Below are positions 1 through 9,000 of a stretch of 64,000 nucleotides of DNA, in pieces. Positions within the stretch are counted from its first letter, which is position 1, and every line of letters begins with the position of its first letter. The stretch spans positions 410,914 to 474,913 of the forward strand of contig NZ_ARQM01000012.1 of the NCBI RefSeq assembly GCF_000385135.1, in the 5' to 3' direction. The notes beneath the pieces were generated by a model that had not been told where the DNA came from, did not search any database, and saw nothing but the letters and a program-made list of their open reading frames with translations. A program made the position numbers and the translations under genes. The DNA is from Promicromonospora sukumoe 327MFSha3.1. Its GTDB lineage: Bacteria; Actinomycetota; Actinomycetes; Actinomycetales; Cellulomonadaceae.

Positions 1-570
1 GTTGCGCAGGCGGGGCTCCGTACGGTTGGCCGGCTTGACCCCCGACTTGTCCTGGTAGAACGCGCGGATCACGTCCATGTCGGCGGCGACGTCGCCGGTC
101 AGCTCGATGCTCGGCCCCAGGCCCGCGACCTTGGCGACGCCGTCCACGTACCCGAGCGTCACGGGCAGGCCCGCCTTCAGCGCGATGCGGTAGAACCCCG
201 ACTTCCAGTAGCCCGAGCCCTTGCCGCGCGTACCCTCCGGCGTCACCACGAGGTGGAACTCCTCGCCCCGGCCGACGGCCGCGAGGATCTCGTCGACGAT
301 GCTGGCCGGGTCGCTCCGGTCCACGGGGATGCCGCCCAGCGAGCGCATGACACCGGCCATCGGCCCCTTGAACCAGGAGTCCTTGATGAGGAACCGGATG
401 TGCAGGTCCATCTGGAACGCGATGGCCAGCATGAGGAAGAAGTCCGTGTTGGACGTGTGCGGCGCCCCGATGAACACCGTCGGCCGGGTCGGCGCGGGTT
501 CCGTGCGCAGCCGGTAGCCGGTGCCGGCCCAGATCAGTCGTGCAACGGCCCGGCGGATGGTGCGTGACAT
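1..570 (-). CDS. PlsC-type 1-acylglycerol-3-phosphate acyltransferase family protein, 3' end missing
   Basis: The visible 190 residues carry the two hallmarks of the LPLAT/PlsC family: an HX4D acyl-transfer motif (HTSNTD, about residues 38-43) and the phosphate-binding PEGTR motif (about residues 113-117). Such enzymes move an acyl chain to a lysophospholipid or related acceptor at the membrane. ATG 568-570 is preceded by GAGGACGACG, a usable ribosome site. The gene runs off the left edge, so its C-terminus and exact length are unknown. Substrate cannot be told from sequence. Family assignment is firm. Confidence 0.85.
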   Translation of the reverse strand, partial: MSRTIRRAVARLIWAGTGYRLRTEPAPTRPTVFIGAPHTSNTDFFLMLAIAFQMDLHIRFLIKDSWFKGPMAGVMRSLGGIPVDRSDPASIVDEILAAVGRGEEFHLVVTPEGTRGKGSGYWKSGFYRIALKAGLPVTLGYVDGVAKVAGLGPSIELTGDVAADMDVIRAFYQDKSGVKPANRTEPRLRN

Positions 571-717
571 CGTCGTCCTCGGTTCAGGGGATCGGCGGAA
601 AACCTCAGGCTGCGCTGAGCTTCAGGGTCTGCAGTGTGACAGAACCACGACCCGCTCAACGATTACCGTCCGCCGCCCGTTCCGGGGCGGCCGCCCGTTC
701 CGCGACAGGCCGGCTCC

Positions 718-1974
718 TCAGCGGCGCAGCAGCGGACGCACGCTGCTCGCAGCCAGCCGCACCAGCCCCCGCGAGCCCGCCGTCTGCTCGTCGAACAGCA
801 TGAGCGCCACGTGCGCCATCGCCTCGTCGGACGCCGCCACGGCGCGCGTCGCGATGCCCGCCCACGTCTTGGAGCGCATGAGCTGCTGCGCCAGGTAGCA
901 CTCGCGGTAGTGCCGCCCGAAGCGGCGGCGGTGCGCCCGCTCGAACCCCGCGAGGACGTCGGCCAGGCCTGCGCCGGCCCACGTCCCGCCGCCTCGCTCC
1001 ACCTCCCCCAGGTGCTCAGCGAGCTGCACGCCCGCGGCCATGCCGTAGAAGATGCCCTCGCCGCTGAGCGGGTTGATGGTCGCGGCCGCGTCGCCGACCA
1101 GCACGGCGGCCCTGCCCCGCGCCGTCATCGGGGTCCGGGCGGCGGCGTGCGGGAGCTGGTGCGTGGCGACGCGCTCGACCCCGGAGACCGAGAAGCCCCG
1201 GCGCCCCAGGTCCTCGACGTACAGGTCGAACAGGTCGCGCAGCTTGCGGCCGTGCCGCGCGGTCTGCCGCTTCAGGTGGTTGACGGGGAGCCCGACGCCG
1301 ATGTTCGCGCCGTCGTCGGGCAGCGGGAAGACCCAGCCGTAGACCGGCAGGAGCGACTCCAGGAAGTCGAACCGGAGGGTGTCGCTCACGGGTTTGTCCG
1401 GGTGGGTCACCTTGCCGTACGCGCGCATCGCGATGTGGGTGTGCCGCATCGACGGCCGCTCGACGCCGAGGGCGCGACGCACCGCGGAGTAGGCGCCGTC
1501 GGCGCCGACGACCAGGTCGTACGTCGCCTCGCCGTCGGACAGGGCGACCCGCTCGCGTACGCCGTCCGGCGCCGACCCCTCGAACGAGACGCCCTCGCGC
1601 ACCTCGGCGCCGGCGTCGCGCGCCGCGCCCAGCAGGAGGTGGTCCAGGTCCAGCCGGGGCGTGACGTAGCCCGCCAGGTCGCGGCCCTCCATGAGCGGGC
1701 CGCGCGCCAGGGCCTCGACCCCGCCCGGGCCGCTGATCGCCACCGACATCGGCATGTGGAACGGCTCGAGCAGCTCCGACAGGCCGAGCCCGTCCAGCAC
1801 CCGGCGGGCGCCGGGGCCCAGCCCGTCACCGCAGGTCTTGTCGCGCGGGAACGTGGCCTTGTCGACCACGGTCACCCGGGCGCCGGGAACCTCACGGCGC
1901 AGCGCGATCGCGGTGGCGGCGCCCGCAGGCCCGCCCCCGACGACGAGGACCCGGGGTGCGTTGTCGCTGACCAC
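718..1974 (-). CDS. Geranylgeranyl reductase family FAD-dependent oxidoreductase
   Basis: This is a 418-residue flavoprotein with an N-terminal Rossmann dinucleotide motif (VVGGGPAGAATA, about residues 11-22), the family motif PRDKTCGDGLGPGA near residue 43, and the second FAD motif GDAAATINPLSGEG near residue 290. Members reduce double bonds of geranylgeranyl chains; in actinobacteria one role is partial saturation of the menaquinone side chain, but the substrate here is inferred only. The start is GTG 1972-1974. It has no Shine-Dalgarno sequence, but TAGGGT lies exactly 7 nt upstream, which indicates a leaderless transcript. Confidence 0.88.
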   Translation of the reverse strand: MVSDNAPRVLVVGGGPAGAATAIALRREVPGARVTVVDKATFPRDKTCGDGLGPGARRVLDGLGLSELLEPFHMPMSVAISGPGGVEALARGPLMEGRDLAGYVTPRLDLDHLLLGAARDAGAEVREGVSFEGSAPDGVRERVALSDGEATYDLVVGADGAYSAVRRALGVERPSMRHTHIAMRAYGKVTHPDKPVSDTLRFDFLESLLPVYGWVFPLPDDGANIGVGLPVNHLKRQTARHGRKLRDLFDLYVEDLGRRGFSVSGVERVATHQLPHAAARTPMTARGRAAVLVGDAAATINPLSGEGIFYGMAAGVQLAEHLGEVERGGGTWAGAGLADVLAGFERAHRRRFGRHYRECYLAQQLMRSKTWAGIATRAVAASDEAMAHVALMLFDEQTAGSRGLVRLAASSVRPLLRR

Positions 1975-1981
1975 GCCGTCG

Positions 1982-2011
1982 ACCCTAGACCCGCCCGGAC
2001 CGGCCGGCCAA
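1982..2011 (-). promoter_or_regulatory. Leaderless promoter of the geranylgeranyl reductase gene
   Basis: On the minus strand, TTGGCC (2006-2011) is followed after 18 nt by TAGGGT (1982-1987), and 7 nt separate this -10 box from GTG 1974. The same box-to-start distance recurs at about a dozen genes in the window. Inferred from sequence only. Confidence 0.5.
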
Positions 2012-2025
2012 GGTGGGCCGGGCGG

Positions 2026-2409
2026 TCAGCGGCGCGGCTTGCGGTCGGTCACGTCCTCGGCGGTGCCGGGCACGGTCTTGCCGTTGGCGTACTTCCCACC
2101 GGACGTGGTCCCGGCGTCCGCCGTCGCGCCGCCCTTCGAACCGGCGCCACCCGAGGCGCCGCCCGGCGTCGTGTCGCCGGTGGTGCCCGGTACGGTGCGG
2201 TGCTCCCGGAACCGCCGGATGGCCTTGTAGAGGGTGACGCCCGCGATGACGATCGCGATGGCGTCGTCGCCGAGACCGAGGGGCCCCAGCACGCCTTCGG
2301 ACAGGAGGTCGATCGGGCTCGCCACGTACCCGGCGCCCGCGACGAACGTGAGGATCTCCTGCCAGGTGAACTTCCTGGGATCCTTGCCCCGCTTGTTTTC
2401 CTCGCGCAT
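2026..2409 (-). CDS. Small DUF1232 (YkvA-type) protein
   Basis: This 127-residue protein carries a DUF1232-like core: a hydrophobic segment with SPIDLLSEGVLGPLGLGDD followed by a second hydrophobic helix (AIAIVIAGVTLYKAIRRF). The family occurs in many bacteria, is probably membrane-associated and has no established function. The C-terminal third is low-complexity Gly/Thr/Ser/Ala and ends DRKPRR. I chose ATG 2407-2409 (MREENKRGK) because the first 22 residues of the longer reading (from 2475) look like non-family sequence. The ribosome site is weak for both choices. Confidence 0.7.
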   Translation of the reverse strand: MREENKRGKDPRKFTWQEILTFVAGAGYVASPIDLLSEGVLGPLGLGDDAIAIVIAGVTLYKAIRRFREHRTVPGTTGDTTPGGASGGAGSKGGATADAGTTSGGKYANGKTVPGTAEDVTDRKPRR

Positions 2410-2494
2410 GCCCCGGAACGTAACGGAGAACGGGGAAACTCGCCAGGGATGTCCCGGAAGCCCGTTTCGTGACATCGGCCTCAGGCGGCGCTGG

Positions 2495-3178
2495 TCAGAC
2501 GTCTATCGGACGCCGGTCCTCCACCAGCCGCGACGTGTACCCGGCCGCCACCAGCCGGTCGAACGCGCCGATGACGTCGCCGGGCACATCCTCCTCGTGG
2601 GAGATGAAGCCGAGCTCGGCGTAGAGCGTGAGGCGCTGCGTCTCGCCGACGAGCATGTCGACCACGCGGTCGGCGTCGCCGACGCCGGCCACGTACTCGT
2701 CCAGAGTCTGGGGCCGCGACACGCACAGCACGTCGACGTCGGGCCACACCATCTGGCTCGTCGCGAACGCGCGACGCTGCTGGTAGGGGTGCGAGACGAG
2801 CAGCACGGAGGTCGGCTCGACCCCGTGCTCGACGAGCAGGTTGCGGCTGTACTCCAGGTTCTCGCTGGTGTTGGTGGCCTCGGGCTCGACGAGCACCGCC
2901 TCGGCGGGCACGCCGCTCGCGATCGCGTGGTCGCGGTAGCCGAGCGCCTCGCCCTCGGGAAAGGCGTCGACGGTGGTGGGCGCGTTGGCACCCGTGAAGA
3001 CGATCTGCCGGAACAGTCCCTGGTGGTAGAGCTCCGCGGTGTACTCGGCCACGCCGAGGTCGTGGCCGCCCAGGCCGATGCAGACGTCGACCTGCCGCGG
3101 CTCGTGCTGCAGGTCGTGGAACACCCACAGCGTCTCTACGTCCTCCCGCACCTCGGCGGGGATCATGACGTTCGGCAT
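2495..3178 (-). CDS. YdcF/SanA-like DUF218 domain protein
   Basis: This 227-residue soluble protein matches the DUF218 fold: an early GLGGHDLGVAEYTAELY segment, then FTGANAPTT, EPEATNTSENLEYS and LLVSHPYQQRRAFATSQ, the pattern of YdcF-type proteins, which have been linked to S-adenosylmethionine binding and envelope functions. No signal peptide or membrane helix is visible, unlike SanA. The start ATG 3176-3178 gives MPNVMIPAEV; ATG 3161-3163 (MIPAEV) is possible, and a longer reading from 3232 is less likely. Biochemical role unknown. Confidence 0.75.
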   Translation of the reverse strand: MPNVMIPAEVREDVETLWVFHDLQHEPRQVDVCIGLGGHDLGVAEYTAELYHQGLFRQIVFTGANAPTTVDAFPEGEALGYRDHAIASGVPAEAVLVEPEATNTSENLEYSRNLLVEHGVEPTSVLLVSHPYQQRRAFATSQMVWPDVDVLCVSRPQTLDEYVAGVGDADRVVDMLVGETQRLTLYAELGFISHEEDVPGDVIGAFDRLVAAGYTSRLVEDRRPIDV

Positions 3179-3368
3179 ATGACGACCATATTGCTCGGAG
3201 GAATGGGGGGCACAACCAGAGTGAGAGCGCACGCCTGGATTCCACAGGAATTGCGTGCAATGTCACATTTATCGGGAACAGACCACGAGCGCCGTCGCTC
3301 TCCGTCCCCGCGCCCCCCGCACCGACATCCCATACCGAGACAAGGTAGCGGACCCCGGAGAAACCGCC

Positions 3369-3683
3369 CTACCGCGGGGGATCCTCGTCCTCCTCGGGCT
3401 CGCCGGCCGGGTCGGCCGCGACGGGGACCACGTCGTCCTCGAGCTTGCCCGAGAAGAGGTCGTAGTACTGCAGGTGAAGGTGGTAGCCGGCACCCAGCGC
3501 GATGCGCCGGACCATTCCGAGCGTGGGCTCGATCTGCCCCGACTCGATGCGGCTGATCGTCGACGTGGGCACGCCCGCGAGCACCCCGAGGGAACTCATG
3601 CTGAGCCCTCGCTCGGCACGGATCCGGGCAATGATCTGGGCTGCGTTCGTGAGCAAGGTGCCCTCCCGTCGACGCTCTGCCAT
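3369..3683 (-). CDS. XRE-family helix-turn-helix regulator
   Basis: The protein is about 104 residues with an N-terminal Cro/CI-type HTH (IIARIRAERGLSMSSLGVLA, then VPTSTISRIESGQ), the classic XRE scaffold. The C-terminal half is acidic and Pro-rich (EPEEDEDPPR). ATG 3681-3683 has no ribosome site. TTG 3654-3656 has GGGAGGG 5 nt upstream and keeps the whole HTH, so the true start may be TTG 3656. The gene is divergent from the jetABC operon, and a 17-bp inverted repeat (3705-3750) lies between them, making it a candidate regulator of itself and of jetA. That link is inference. Confidence 0.82.
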   Translation of the reverse strand: MAERRREGTLLTNAAQIIARIRAERGLSMSSLGVLAGVPTSTISRIESGQIEPTLGMVRRIALGAGYHLHLQYYDLFSGKLEDDVVPVAADPAGEPEEDEDPPR

Positions 3684-3704
3684 CGAAACGTGCCATGACG
3701 CACG

Positions 3705-3750
3705 ACAGGGCCTGCCGGAAAGTGAAGATCTGTTTTCCGGCAAGCCCTGT
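3705..3750. promoter_or_regulatory. Inverted repeat between the XRE regulator and jetA, candidate operator
   Basis: The left arm 3705-3721 and right arm 3734-3750 are reverse complements at 16 of 17 positions (ACAGGGC-Y-TGCCGGAAA) around a 12-nt centre. It lies just upstream of the XRE gene and about 110 nt before jetA and has no T-tract, so a regulator-binding site fits better than a terminator. Confidence 0.5.
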
Positions 3751-3862
3751 GGGACCTGACTCTATACGTCTATGGCCGTCGCGGCTCAGCGACGGGGCAT
3801 GTGTCGCGATGTTTCCCCCGGGGGTGCCGCACCGACACGTTGGCCTACTACTCTCAGCCCCC

Positions 3863-5377
3863 ATGGGTACTGCGAGCTCACCGGGGGACGCCGCGCCCCG
3901 GCCGGCCGCCGGGCACGGGACAGGACGTCGCGGCCAGGCGGCGCGCGCCGTGCGCGCCCTTCTCCAGGAGCACCCCGCGTGGGTGCTCCTGCGGTCGAGG
4001 AACGCCGCGGCCGCCGTCGTGCTGCTCGACCGCAACCTCGGGGCCTCCCGCCGCCGGCTGCCCGTGGAGCAGCTCGCCGACCGGATCGACGACGACGTCC
4101 CCGAGCTGCGCCGCGCCGGCTTCGAGCTGCCCTACTCGGGCTACTTCTACGTCTCCGAGTGGATCGACGAGGGCGTGCTGGTGCGCCGCCGCGCCGCGTC
4201 GAACGGGGGCGAGCCCGGCGCCGAGACGGTCGAGCTGTCCGACGGCGCCCTGCTCGCCATCCGCTTCGTCTCCCGCCTGAGCCGGCCCCACCCCGCGGTG
4301 ACGCCGTCCCGGCTCGGTGCGGTGCTCGACGGCCTGCACCGGCTGGCCGACGAGTCCGACCCGGACCCGGAGGCCCGGCTCGCGGCCCTGCTGGAGCAGC
4401 GCGCCGCCCTCGACGCCAAGATCGAGCGCGCCCGCCGCGGTGACTCGGAAGCCCTGCCCGCGGACGTCGCCGTCGAGCGCGCCCGCGAGATCCTCGCCCT
4501 CGCGGGCGACATCCCCGCAGACCTGGCCCGGGTGCGCACCGAGCTGGAGCGCACGGACCGCGAGCTGCGGCGCCGGCTCCTGGAGTCCGACGGGTCGCGG
4601 GACATCTTCCTCGACGACATCTACCGCGGCGTGGACCACCTGGCCGAGTCGGAGGCGGGCCGCGGCCTGGTCGCGTTCCGCGAGCTGCTGCGCCGGTCGG
4701 AGCACACGGCGCAGGACGACCTCGGCCGCGTGCTCGACTCGGTGCACCTCGCGCCGAGCGAGGCCTCGGCGCTGCGCCGCCTGCTGCCCACGCTGCAGGA
4801 CGCCGCCGACGAGCTCACCGACACCATGGGCGTGCTGCGCCGCGCGCTGCAGCGGATGGTGCGCTCCGGGGAGCTCCCGGCCGAGCGCGCGCTGCGCCGG
4901 CTGATCGGCGAGGCGCAGGACGCCGCGCTGGCCGCCGCGCCCGACGTCGCCCCCGGCGCCGAGCTGCGCCTGAGTCTGCCGCTGGGCGCGGTGGCGCCCC
5001 GCTCCGTGGGCGGCCTCGCGCCGCACAACCCGGGCGGGGAGGACGTCGAGGCGCCGCCCGCCGACCCCGCCCTGCCGCCCCGGCCAGTCTCGCTGACGGC
5101 CCTGCGCGCGATGGCCCGCGACTCGGAGATCGACGTCGACGAGCTGCGCGGGCACGTGAACGACGTGGTCGACCAGGCGGGCCGGGCCACGGTCGCCTCG
5201 GTGCTCGCCGCGCACCCCGCGACGCAGGGTGCCGCCAGCGTCGTCGGCCTGCTGACGCTCGCCGAGCGGCACGGCACCCCCACCACCGAGCAAGAGGACG
5301 TCGGCTGGCGGTCCTCGCGCGGCGTCGCGCGGCGCGCCACCCTTCCCCAGTACCAGTTCGAGGAGCATGTCCCGTGA
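3863..5377 (+). CDS. jetA: JetA/MksF-like DUF3375 protein (kleisin-type subunit of an SMC-like complex)
   Basis: This 504-residue protein matches DUF3375, the JetA subunit of Wadjet and the kleisin-like partner in MukBEF/MksBEF-type complexes: an N-terminal winged-helix region (ALLQEHPAWVLLRSRNA, RRLPVEQLADRIDDD), a helical middle with the conserved DPEARLAALLEQRAALDAKIER segment, and a C-terminal part that would close onto the SMC head. Wadjet JetABC extrudes DNA loops, and with JetD it cuts circular plasmids. ATG 3863 lacks a ribosome site, but TACTCT lies 8 nt upstream, suggesting a leaderless message. It overlaps jetB by 4 nt. Confidence 0.88.
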   Translation: MGTASSPGDAAPRPAAGHGTGRRGQAARAVRALLQEHPAWVLLRSRNAAAAVVLLDRNLGASRRRLPVEQLADRIDDDVPELRRAGFELPYSGYFYVSEWIDEGVLVRRRAASNGGEPGAETVELSDGALLAIRFVSRLSRPHPAVTPSRLGAVLDGLHRLADESDPDPEARLAALLEQRAALDAKIERARRGDSEALPADVAVERAREILALAGDIPADLARVRTELERTDRELRRRLLESDGSRDIFLDDIYRGVDHLAESEAGRGLVAFRELLRRSEHTAQDDLGRVLDSVHLAPSEASALRRLLPTLQDAADELTDTMGVLRRALQRMVRSGELPAERALRRLIGEAQDAALAAAPDVAPGAELRLSLPLGAVAPRSVGGLAPHNPGGEDVEAPPADPALPPRPVSLTALRAMARDSEIDVDELRGHVNDVVDQAGRATVASVLAAHPATQGAASVVGLLTLAERHGTPTTEQEDVGWRSSRGVARRATLPQYQFEEHVP

Positions 5378-6078
5378 CAGAACCCGTTCCCGGACGAGGT
5401 CCGGCGCGAACCGACCCGGCAGACCTCCGCACCGCGCGCCCCGGGCGGGCGGCCGACGGCGGTGCCGCGGCCGCGCCGTCGGGCAGCGGGTCCGGCGGCG
5501 AGGCCGGCAGCCGCCTCTGGCCCGGCGACCACGGCACGCTGCCCGCGGCCGCGCGCCTCGCGCTGGCGCGGCTCGTGCGCGGGCCCTACCTGGCCGCCGA
5601 GACCGACGCCGACACCTGGCGCGCGCTCCTGGCCCACGAGGACGTGGTCCGCGAGCGCCTCGCCGACCAGTACCTCGACCTGGTGGTGGACGGCGACGCG
5701 CAGGTCGCGTTCGTGCGCGACGTGCCGGCGGCCGACGCGCCGCAGGTGGTGCGGGAGGTCACGCTGACGTTCCTGGACACGGCGCTGCTGCTGCACCTGC
5801 GCGCGCTGCTGCTGGACTCGGCGGACGGGCGGGTGGCGGTCAGCCGCGACGAGGCGGCCGACCAGCTCGCCGTGTACCGGCGGCGCGGCGGTGGTTCCCC
5901 GATGGACTTCACCCGGCAGCTGGACGCGACGTGGGCGCGGCTGATCGAGTCGGGCATGCTGGAGCCGCTCAGCGGGGACCGGTGCACGGTCTCCCCCGTG
6001 CTGCGGACCGTGTTCGGGGCGGACCAGGTCGCGGCGCTGAGCGCCGAGTACGCCCGGCTGGCGAAGGAGAGCGCATGA
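5374..6078 (+). CDS. jetB: JetB/MksE-like DUF4194 protein (KITE-type subunit)
   Basis: This 234-residue protein has a Gly/Ala/Ser-rich N-terminal extension of about 50 residues and then the DUF4194 core (ARLALARLVRGPYL, VREVTLTFLDTALLLHLRALL, VYRRRGGGSPMDF, ARLIESGMLEPL), the winged-helix pattern of the small JetB/MukE-like subunit that dimerises on JetA. The start is GTG 5374, with GAGGAG at 5360-5365; the start overlaps the jetA stop (GTGA), indicating translational coupling. The same coupling is seen with jetC. Confidence 0.86.
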   Translation: MTEPVPGRGPARTDPADLRTARPGRAADGGAAAAPSGSGSGGEAGSRLWPGDHGTLPAAARLALARLVRGPYLAAETDADTWRALLAHEDVVRERLADQYLDLVVDGDAQVAFVRDVPAADAPQVVREVTLTFLDTALLLHLRALLLDSADGRVAVSRDEAADQLAVYRRRGGGSPMDFTRQLDATWARLIESGMLEPLSGDRCTVSPVLRTVFGADQVAALSAEYARLAKESA

Positions 6079-9000
6079 AGACCCCGCACCCGTCCCCCAC
6101 CGGGCAGTGGCGCCTCGCGCGCGTCGAGCTGGTCAACTGGGGCACCTTCTCGGGGCACCACGTGGTGCCCGTCCCGCGCGAGGGCTTCCTGCTGACGGGC
6201 CACTCGGGCTCGGGCAAGTCGTCGCTGGTCGACGCCGTCGCCGCGGTGCTGACACCGCCCGAGCACCTGCGGTTCAACGTGGCCGCGGCCGGCACGGCCG
6301 CCACGGAGCGCGAGGCGGGCGACCGCGACGTCGTCTCGTACGTGCGCGGCGCGTGGCGGCACCGGACCGACGAGAGCACGGGCGAGGTCGTGGCCGACCA
6401 CCTGCGCCAGGGCGCCACCTGGTCGGGCGTGCTGCTCCGGTACTCGGACGGCACGGACTCCGACGACGGCGCCGTGACCCTGGTGCGCCTGTTCCACCTC
6501 ACGCGCGGCTCGTCCGCGCCGGCGACGCTGCACGTGGTGGTGCGTGGCGAGGTCGGGCTGCTGGACTTCGAGCGGTTCGTCCGCTCGGGCCCCGACGTCG
6601 CGGGCGTGACAGCCGCCTGGCCCGACGCGACCGTGAGCGAGCGGCACGCGCCGTTCGCCGCGGCGTTCACGCAGGCCCTGGGCATCGGCTCGGAGCAGGC
6701 GCTGGTGCTGCTGCACCGCACGCAGTCGGCCAAGAACCTGGGCAGCCTGGACGACCTGTTCCGCGGGCACATGCTGGACGAGCCGGGGACGTTCGAGCTG
6801 GCGGCCCAGGCCGTGGACCAGTTCGCGGACGTGGCGCGCGCGTACTCCGACATCGAGACCTCACGGCGGCAGATCGACCACCTGGGCCGGCTCGCCGCCC
6901 TGACCAAGACGTACGACGAGGGCTCGGCGGCCGGGGTGCGCGCCGCGACGCTGCGCGGCTCGCTGGAGACCTTCAAGGACGCGTGGAAGCTCGACCTGGC
7001 GCACGGCGCGCTGGCGGGGGCGCGCGCCGCGGAGGAGCGGGCGCAGCACCACCGCAAGGCCGCCGACACCGAGGTCGACGTCGCCGCCAACACGCACCAG
7101 CAGGCCGTGAACGTGCTGGGCGCGCGCGGCGGGCAGGCGCTCGCCACGCAGGCCGACCGCCTGCAGCGCGCGGGCGAGATCGCGGCCCTGGTCCGCACCC
7201 GGCGCGGCGAGCTGAAGACCGACCTCGAGTCCGTCGGCATGAACATGCCGGAGACGTTCGCGGAGTTCGCGGCGCTCAAGGAGAAGGCCCGCTGGGAGCT
7301 CGGCGGCACCAAGCCGCCGGCCACCGGCGCGGTGCCGACCCTCACCGGCGCGATCCCGGCCGTGACCGGCCAGGTCGCCGCCGTCGCGACCGGCCAGGTC
7401 GCCGCGGTGACGGGTCAGGTCGCCGCCGTGACGACCGGCGCCGTCCCCGAGGTGTCCACCGACTCCGTGCCCGCGGTCACGACGGGCGCCGTCGCGACGG
7501 TCACGCGGTCGCGCGCCCCCGAGCTGCTCGACGGCGCCATCCGGGAGGCCCTGGCCACGCGGTCGGCCGTCGGCCAGCAGCACGAGGCCGTGGCCACCCG
7601 GATCCAGGCCGTGCGCCAGACCCAGACGAACGTGCCGGCCGCCCTCGCCGCGGCCCGCCGCGCCGTGGCCGAGGCCGCCGGGCTCGACGTCTCGGTGCTC
7701 CCGTTCGCGGCCGAGCTGCTGCGCGTCCGGGAGGACGACGCCGCCTGGCGGCCCGTGATCGAGGAGATCCTGCGCCCGCTCGGCACGCTCGTGCTGGTCT
7801 CCCCCGCACACCGCGCCGCCGTGGCCCGCGCCGTCGAGGCCGGGCCCGGCCTGCGCTACCGCGTCGTCGGCGTGCGGAACGACGCGCCGCGGTCCACCGA
7901 CGACTCGTCCCTGGTGCACAAGGTCGAGGTCAAGGACGGCCCGGCGTCGGGCTGGCTGCACCGCCGCCTGTCCGAGCAGTACGACTACCTGTGCGTGGAC
8001 GAGCCCGCCGGGCTGGACCTGCACGAGCGCGCCGTGACCCGCGAGGGTCTGATCAAGCACGGGCCGGAGGAGATCGAGCAGCCGCTGCTGCCCGGCGTCG
8101 AGGACTGGGCGCTCGGCTGGGACGCGGACGACCGGCTGGACCAGCTCCTGGAGCTCGCCCGCGAGACGCAGGCCCGGCTGGCCGAGGCCGACGAGGCCGT
8201 GGCCGACGCCGTCGCCGAGCAGCGCGAGGCCGTGCGCCGCCAGCTCACGCTCCGGCACGTGGCCCGCCGCGAGTGGCGCGAGGTGGACATCGAGACCGCC
8301 GAGGCCGACCTGACCGACGCCCAGGCGTCGTTCGACCGGCTGCTGGACGGCACGATGGACCTGCTCCAGGCGTCGCAGGACGTCGCGGCCGCCGAGACGC
8401 GGCTGGACCAGGCCCGCGCCGCCGCCGCGGAGGCCGCCGACGCGCTCGCCGAGGCCCGCGCCAACCGCCGCAGCCTGGAGCACGTGGTGGCCGACCTCGG
8501 GGACGCGCCGACCAACGCGATCCCGCTGGCGCACCGGCAGGAGCTGGAGAAGCGCTACGCCGCCGTCCGGAAGACGGTCACGCACGAGGTGATCGACGAC
8601 GTCTCCCTGACCGTGTCCCGCACGCTGGACGCGGAGCGCGAGGCCGGGCTGCGCACGTCCGGCGCCGCCGAGCGGGAGATCGTCGGGCTGCTGTCCGAGT
8701 TCCGCCGCCGCTGGCCCGCCATCACGCGCGACCTCACGGCGCAGGTCGGCGACCGCGCCCGGTACCTCGAGGTGCTGGAGCGTATCCGCACCTCCAGGCT
8801 GCCGGAGCAGGAGGCCAGGTTCTCCGACCTGCTCACCGACCAGGCGCGGCGTGCGCTGCGCAAGCTCGCCGCGGAGGTACGGCAGGCGCCCGCGACCATC
8901 CGCGAGCGCATCGTCGGCGTCAACACGTCGCTCCGGCGGTCGCCCTTCGACACCGACCGGTTCCTGGAGATCCGTGTCAAGGAGCGCCGTCCGGCCGCCG

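Noticed and set aside
5367..6078. Arg-rich plus-strand frame that reads into jetC without a stop
   Set aside because: The DUF4194 reading is in another frame with a GTGA/ATGA overlap on both sides; the Arg-rich part is a shadow.
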